Part shown: positions 46,032 to 48,300 of the stretch, in pieces
Numbering within the stretch: the first letter of the stretch is position 1
How the letters are laid out: each line of letters begins with the position of its first letter
NCBI GenBank assembly: GCA_015680685.1
Contig: MNCI01030955.1
Location: 329,398-377,697, forward strand
From: Gnetum montanum
Taxonomy: Eukaryota > Streptophyta > Gnetopsida > Gnetales > Gnetaceae
Reading direction: 5' to 3'
Length of the DNA: 48,300 nt
The notes under the pieces: generated by a model
Database searches by the model: none
What the model was told of the DNA's origin: nothing
The model's input: the letters and a program-made list of their open reading frames with translations, nothing else
Made by a program: the position numbers and the translations under genes

Positions 46032-46892
46032 GTTGGCACATTTTGGCCATTTCATGGAATAGGTTGGCATGATAAAATTGATTAAAGATTTTTACAAAGA
46101 AAAATGCAGGAAGCCCTAGGTAAATCTAGGGCAAATATTTCAGGTGGTTAGAACCCTAAATCATAATTATCATTTTCTCTTCGAACCTTCAAAAGAAAAA
46201 GAAGATCTCCTTCAATAATCCGCAGTATACAGAGAGTGGAGTCTTTGCATAAAAGACCAAAAACGCAATAGGGTTTCTAGCTCATATTTGACAAAGAACC
46301 AGGGCATGGTAGAGAAATAAACTCCAAGAAAAATGTAGTGCATAACCACAGCTGACGGGAATATTAAATTATGGTAGACAAGGGCATCTTGCCAAGAATC
46401 TGGTCCCAAAAATTTAGTGAATTCAGAGCACACATGGAGGTCTTGCTGGGAACGATGGTTGTAATCATTTCCATTATGCCTTTGGCTCTATTGGTGTAGG
46501 GCATGTGGTGCTAGAAATAGGGTAACCCACAAATAGCAGCAACCCATCACTAGAAACAAAGAGGTCAAGGTATCCAAGAAGAGTCCCCTGTTTCCCTACC
46601 AATCCGTCTTTTCAGCTACCTCCTGCTCCGTGTGCTCCTCATACTCCTTCGCCATCAACTTGTTCGTGTCCTCCCCCGGCAATAGGCCATCTTGCACCAA
46701 AAGTTATGTAATCACTTTTGCTGGTTCCATCCTAATAGTTCTTGCTATTCATCCTGGTGCGAAGCCATCAGATCAATCACCCTTTGGAGGGCCTCATAAT
46801 AGTTGGCCCAGCCCTCTAGGTAGAAGCGGATCTCCTCTGTTCAGACGTGGTGAACTGCCTACACGCCCGCCCAGCCTCAAGTGGGTTTTGTT
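46032..46892. other. Unassigned DNA
   Basis: Composition is more mixed than in the flanks. ORFs at 46212-46433 (minus) and 46630-46974 (plus) have no recognised domains. The second overlaps, in another frame, the start of the broken coding segment at 46893. It may be part of the same inserted sequence. Confidence 0.35.
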
Positions 46893-47478
46893 ATGGGTAA
46901 CTATTTTGGGTGTTTTAGGAGAGATGCTGCATCTCACAGTACTCAGAAATCTGTTCCTGCCGATTCCACCTTAGATCATGGCTCTCAGATTATTGCATCA
47001 TATCCAGATCCTCATGTTTGTGAGGGTCAATCTTTGCCAGATGCTGCTGCTCAGCCTGAGTGTGATCATCAAGATGTCTAGAATTCAAGGGCAACAAGTC
47101 ATGGAGAAACTTCCATATCTTCTTCTGTAGCAGTGGAAAGCATTCTAAGCAAAGCCAAAGAGGGTCTCAATGCAGATATAGAAGCTCTTGTTGCTGACAT
47201 TAAAACTCTACTACATTGCTAAGAAGCCATCATCCACGTCTTCTTCCTCTGATAATTTAAGAGTTGAAGGAAAGTGGAAGTTCCTTGATTCATTGGATGT
47301 CTCAAAATTCAAAGATCTCTTTTCAAAATTAGCCGAAGATGTTTCCAATCTGCCTAGATCAATATCAAGTGGGCAAGGGGATTTACTAATAAGTGTAGCC
47401 AAAATGGATTTGGAAGGAATGGGAAAATCTCATTGGGTACCAGTTTGGATAAGTTACTATGGTTGTTTGGGGCCATAA
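46893..47478 (+). pseudogene. Unrecognised broken coding segment
   Basis: From ATG 46893 the frame reads MGNYFGCFRRDAASHSTQKS and continues to a TAG at 47079-47081. Past that stop the same frame stays open to about 47220 with helical-looking text (SILSKAKEGLNADIEALVAD). After a frame change it continues as KWKFLDSLDVSKFKDLFSKL to a stop at 47478. The Gly2 and nearby Cys would suit N-myristoylation plus palmitoylation and so membrane attachment, if the start is real. Composition is coding-like (Ser, Lys, Glu, Asp-rich), unlike the AT-rich flanks. I do not recognise the family. One stop and one frameshift suggest a retrocopied gene fragment or a mobile-element ORF. Confidence 0.35.
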
Positions 47479-47711
47479 AATTGAAATATGAATATATTTA
47501 TGGCCATACCATAATGAGACATGTAGAAACAAAACATGAGTCCTCCATGGCTCCCTAGTCTATCATGAGATATTCATCACCTATAAACATTTAACCCTAT
47601 GGTGAATATAGCTACTAGATACTTGGCTTCATTTTAAATGTCCTATAAATGTTGTAATTTCAGGACAATTGTAGCCTCTCAATTGAAATGGTGGTTATAA
47701 CCACTACAAAG

Positions 47712-47826
47712 GCCACTTATCAAATACAACTTTTTTATCTCCATGGTGACCACTTGGCAACTGAATTAGCCACTTGTCAACTACAACATTTTTATCTCCA
47801 TGGTGACCACTTGGCAACTAAATGAG
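47712..47826. repeat. 57-bp tandem duplication
   Basis: The unit starting GCCACTT at 47712 repeats at 47769 with period 57. It shares CTCCATGGTGACCACTTGGC between copies. A short partial third copy may follow. Confidence 0.88.
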
Positions 47827-47940
47827 ACACATGTCAACGTAGGCATAGTTTCTCCTAACTTGTTGGGCAATTTGTAACTTCTTTACTTGGGGAGTAAGTT
47901 ACCCAAGATATTTTGTAATATCTAACTACCTATGAGACCC

Positions 47941-47949
47941 TATAAAAAG
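47941..47949 (+). promoter_or_regulatory. TATA box, possibly of an LTR
   Basis: TATAAAAAG follows CCTATGAGACCC in otherwise non-coding DNA near the window end. This is the arrangement expected for an LTR or gene promoter reading rightwards. No transcript start can be verified. Confidence 0.35.
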
Positions 47950-48300
47950 GCTTCAAGGGTCTTGGTCTAGGAGTGGGGTCTCACTTTGTGTCTTGGTGGC
48001 TAAGGGGGAAGAACATTGGAAAAAGAAGACATTGTGAAAGATTGCTTGTAAGATGATTTGTTAAAGATAACATTTCAGCCTCTTTGTCATAGTCTTGTGA
48101 GTTACGTTTATTTTTTATTTTGTTTAAATTTTTTAGCTAGTGGTTTAGATAGTATCATGCTTGGCAAGTAATTTTGGGATTTTTAGATTGCTCTTATTGT
48201 TCTTGTTGCATGATAGAAAATTTCTATTAAAATTTTTCCATAGAAGAGCTTGTGTTTGAAAGCCTTAAGAGCATTTTTAGTAGTGAATTTTATTATTGTG

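Larger units (their letters stand above)
47479..48300. other. Possible LTR-like terminal stretch
   Basis: No coding region is seen. It holds the 57-bp tandem repeat and a TATA box, and resembles the U3-R part of an LTR, but the window ends before a partner LTR or boundary could be seen. Confidence 0.35.

Noticed and set aside
46212-46433. 73-codon minus-strand ORF (MCSEFTKFLGPDSW...)
   Set aside because: Composition is protein-like but short, isolated and without a recognised domain. Left as unassigned DNA.

Overview
The window is nuclear DNA of a land plant with a large, repeat-rich genome. It holds one clear protein-coding gene, a spliced homeodomain-leucine zipper class I (HD-Zip I) transcription factor, between long stretches of LTR retrotransposons. 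The gene's intron pattern, the plant-type Ty1/copia and Ty3/gypsy elements, and primer-binding sites matching plant tRNA-Asp and initiator tRNA-Met all fit a plant nucleus. The insert-laden landscape and the unusual HD-Zip protein suggest a fern or gymnosperm rather than a compact flowering plant, but the species cannot be fixed from the sequence.

Layout. 1-5.4 kb is AT-rich repeat-derived DNA, with an almost perfect foldback at the left edge, a tRNA-derived SINE candidate and a decayed copia RNase H fragment. About 5.9-16 kb is a less AT-rich, microsatellite-rich, apparently low-copy island. The HD-Zip I gene lies at 12,587-14,104 (+; three exons, 379 residues), with a TATA box, ACGT/G-box elements upstream and a 37-codon upstream ORF in its likely leader. 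16-20.3 kb is AT-rich and contains a degenerate solo LTR.

20.3-46 kb is a retrotransposon cluster. Element A (20,310-27,224, minus) has 5-bp target duplications and encodes Gag and an aspartic protease, but no reverse transcriptase, RNase H or integrase is visible. A Ty1/copia element (27,448-34,070, minus) also has perfect target duplications and carries gag, protease, integrase, RT and RNase H, all broken by stops and active-site changes. A decayed chromovirus-like gag-protease relic follows at about 35.1-36.7 kb. Element C (36,697-39,536, plus) is an old truncated relative of A. Element B (39,537-45,749, plus) is another gag-bearing relative lacking pol, followed by a partial second unit. 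The last 2 kb hold an unrecognised broken coding segment, a short tandem repeat and a TATA-containing LTR-like stretch.

How it fits together. A, B and C share the PBS type, the LTR 3' end and homologous Gag but lack pol, so they look like a non-autonomous lineage that would depend on polymerase supplied by another element. The HD-Zip I gene is the only locus likely to make a host protein. Its upstream ACGT elements suggest, by inference, ABA or stress control, and its 5' ORF suggests translational control. An assembly gap of 99 N lies inside one LTR of element A.
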